32,106 nucleotides of DNA, taken from positions 1 through 32,106 of the forward strand of contig JAQUSF010000027.1 in NCBI GenBank assembly GCA_028715215.1. Reading direction: 5' to 3'. Position 1 is the first letter of the stretch. Each line of letters begins with the position of its first letter. Position numbers and translations under genes: made by a program. This document shows, piece by piece, positions 31,578 through 32,106 of this stretch. This DNA is from Candidatus Zixiibacteriota bacterium (GTDB taxonomy: Bacteria; Zixibacteria; MSB-5A5; GN15; FEB-12). The notes below the pieces were generated by a model. The model saw only the letters and a program-made list of their open reading frames with translations. It was not told the DNA's origin and searched no databases.

Positions 31578-32106
31578 TTATGAACGACCGACAATTCCCA
31601 TCCCGTAAATAACGGTGTCAAGAGCCTCATCCATGGCTGTAATCACCCTGGCGGCGGCATCATAAGCATGCTGTGATTTAATCAGGTTGGCCATTTCTTC
31701 ATCCAGGGATACACCTTGCACCGATTGCCGGCTGTTATCTATCTGGTTTATCAACAATTCATAATTACCTGAAAACGAGGTCGCCTCTTTTACCTCGATA
31801 CCCAGTGACCCCACCAGGCTGTTATAAAACTCGTTCAGGGTTTTGGTACCGGATGACATAACCTTGGTGTTGCGAAGGTCGGCAATCGCCAGGGCAATAA
31901 GGTTGTCTCCGTCGACGCCGGCGGAGGAGACAATTTTATTTATATCGTCCTGCACGAAGGTATTTAACCTGATCGTTGAGGCATCGGTATAAGCCGGGTC
32001 AAAGAAGGCAATTCCGGTAGTGCCGTCTTCGCCGTAGCCGCTCTGGTGCAGGCGGTTGACCTCGGTAACCAGCGACCGGGCCAGTTCATTAAGACGGTTT
32101 TTGTAT
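31578..32106 (-). CDS. flgK: FlgK hook-filament junction protein (HAP1), 5' end outside window
   Basis: The frame is open to the window edge, giving 176 codons including the stop. It begins in a helix typical of FlgK (RLNELARSLVTEVNRLHQ). It ends in the conserved C-terminal helix (NLIKSQHAYDAAARVITAMD, ending GIVGRS). The internal GTG at 31955 is not a real start, since the flagellar homology continues upstream of it. FlgK joins the hook to FlgL at the hook-filament junction. csrA follows after 42 nt. Confidence 0.92.
   Translation of the reverse strand, partial: YKNRLNELARSLVTEVNRLHQSGYGEDGTTGIAFFDPAYTDASTIRLNTFVQDDINKIVSSAGVDGDNLIALAIADLRNTKVMSSGTKTLNEFYNSLVGSLGIEVKEATSFSGNYELLINQIDNSRQSVQGVSLDEEMANLIKSQHAYDAAARVITAMDEALDTVIYGMGIVGRS

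Overview
This window comes from a Gram-negative-type flagellated bacterium of unidentified phylum. It combines RNase Y/YmdB-type RNA decay genes (typical of Firmicutes and many deep-branching phyla), ZapA, a CsrA-FliW-flagellin regulatory set, a tRNA with encoded CCA, and a long run of minus-strand translation genes. An FCB-related candidate phylum such as Zixibacteria is a guess from gene order, not a demonstrated placement. No transposase, integrase, CRISPR array or rRNA gene was found.

Region 1 (1-9714, minus strand) is a housekeeping block. In transcription order it reads tRNA-Val(GAC), thrS, infC, rpmI, rplT, pheS, pheT, a small coiled-coil protein, zapA, rny and ymdB (cut by the window edge). 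Translation genes from thrS to pheT are closely packed. infC has no ATG, GTG or TTG that gives a full-length protein; the only good start is an ATA behind a perfect AGGAGG, the class of rare start codon used for IF3 autoregulation.

Region 2 (9987-18630, plus strand) is a compact five-gene operon for complex sugar or glycan work: a very large protein with TPRs and two glycosyltransferase-like halves, a left-handed beta-helix acyltransferase, an extended SDR nucleotide-sugar epimerase/dehydratase, an AsnB-like glutamine amidotransferase with an unusual insertion, and a DegT/DnrJ/EryC1/StrS aminotransferase. It ends in a strong bidirectional terminator (18629-18660).

Region 3 (18679-32106, minus strand) is a late flagellar cluster. 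In transcription order it reads flgK (partial), csrA, flgL, fliW, a TPR-GT2-TPR glycosyltransferase, fliC, fliD, fliS, a flgN-like gene, a flgM-like gene and an HDOD gene. The flagellin gene has a good sigma-28 promoter and a long leader of about 180 nt with six GGA motifs and a small overlapping ORF, fitting CsrA/FliW control. The filament proteins are large (flagellin 728 aa, FliD 776 aa, FlgL 644 aa).

Taken together, the most interesting hypothesis is a flagellin glycosylation system. One giant TPR-glycosyltransferase lies directly upstream of fliC, and a second giant tandem glycosyltransferase heads the convergent sugar-biosynthesis operon next door. This link rests on architecture and proximity only.
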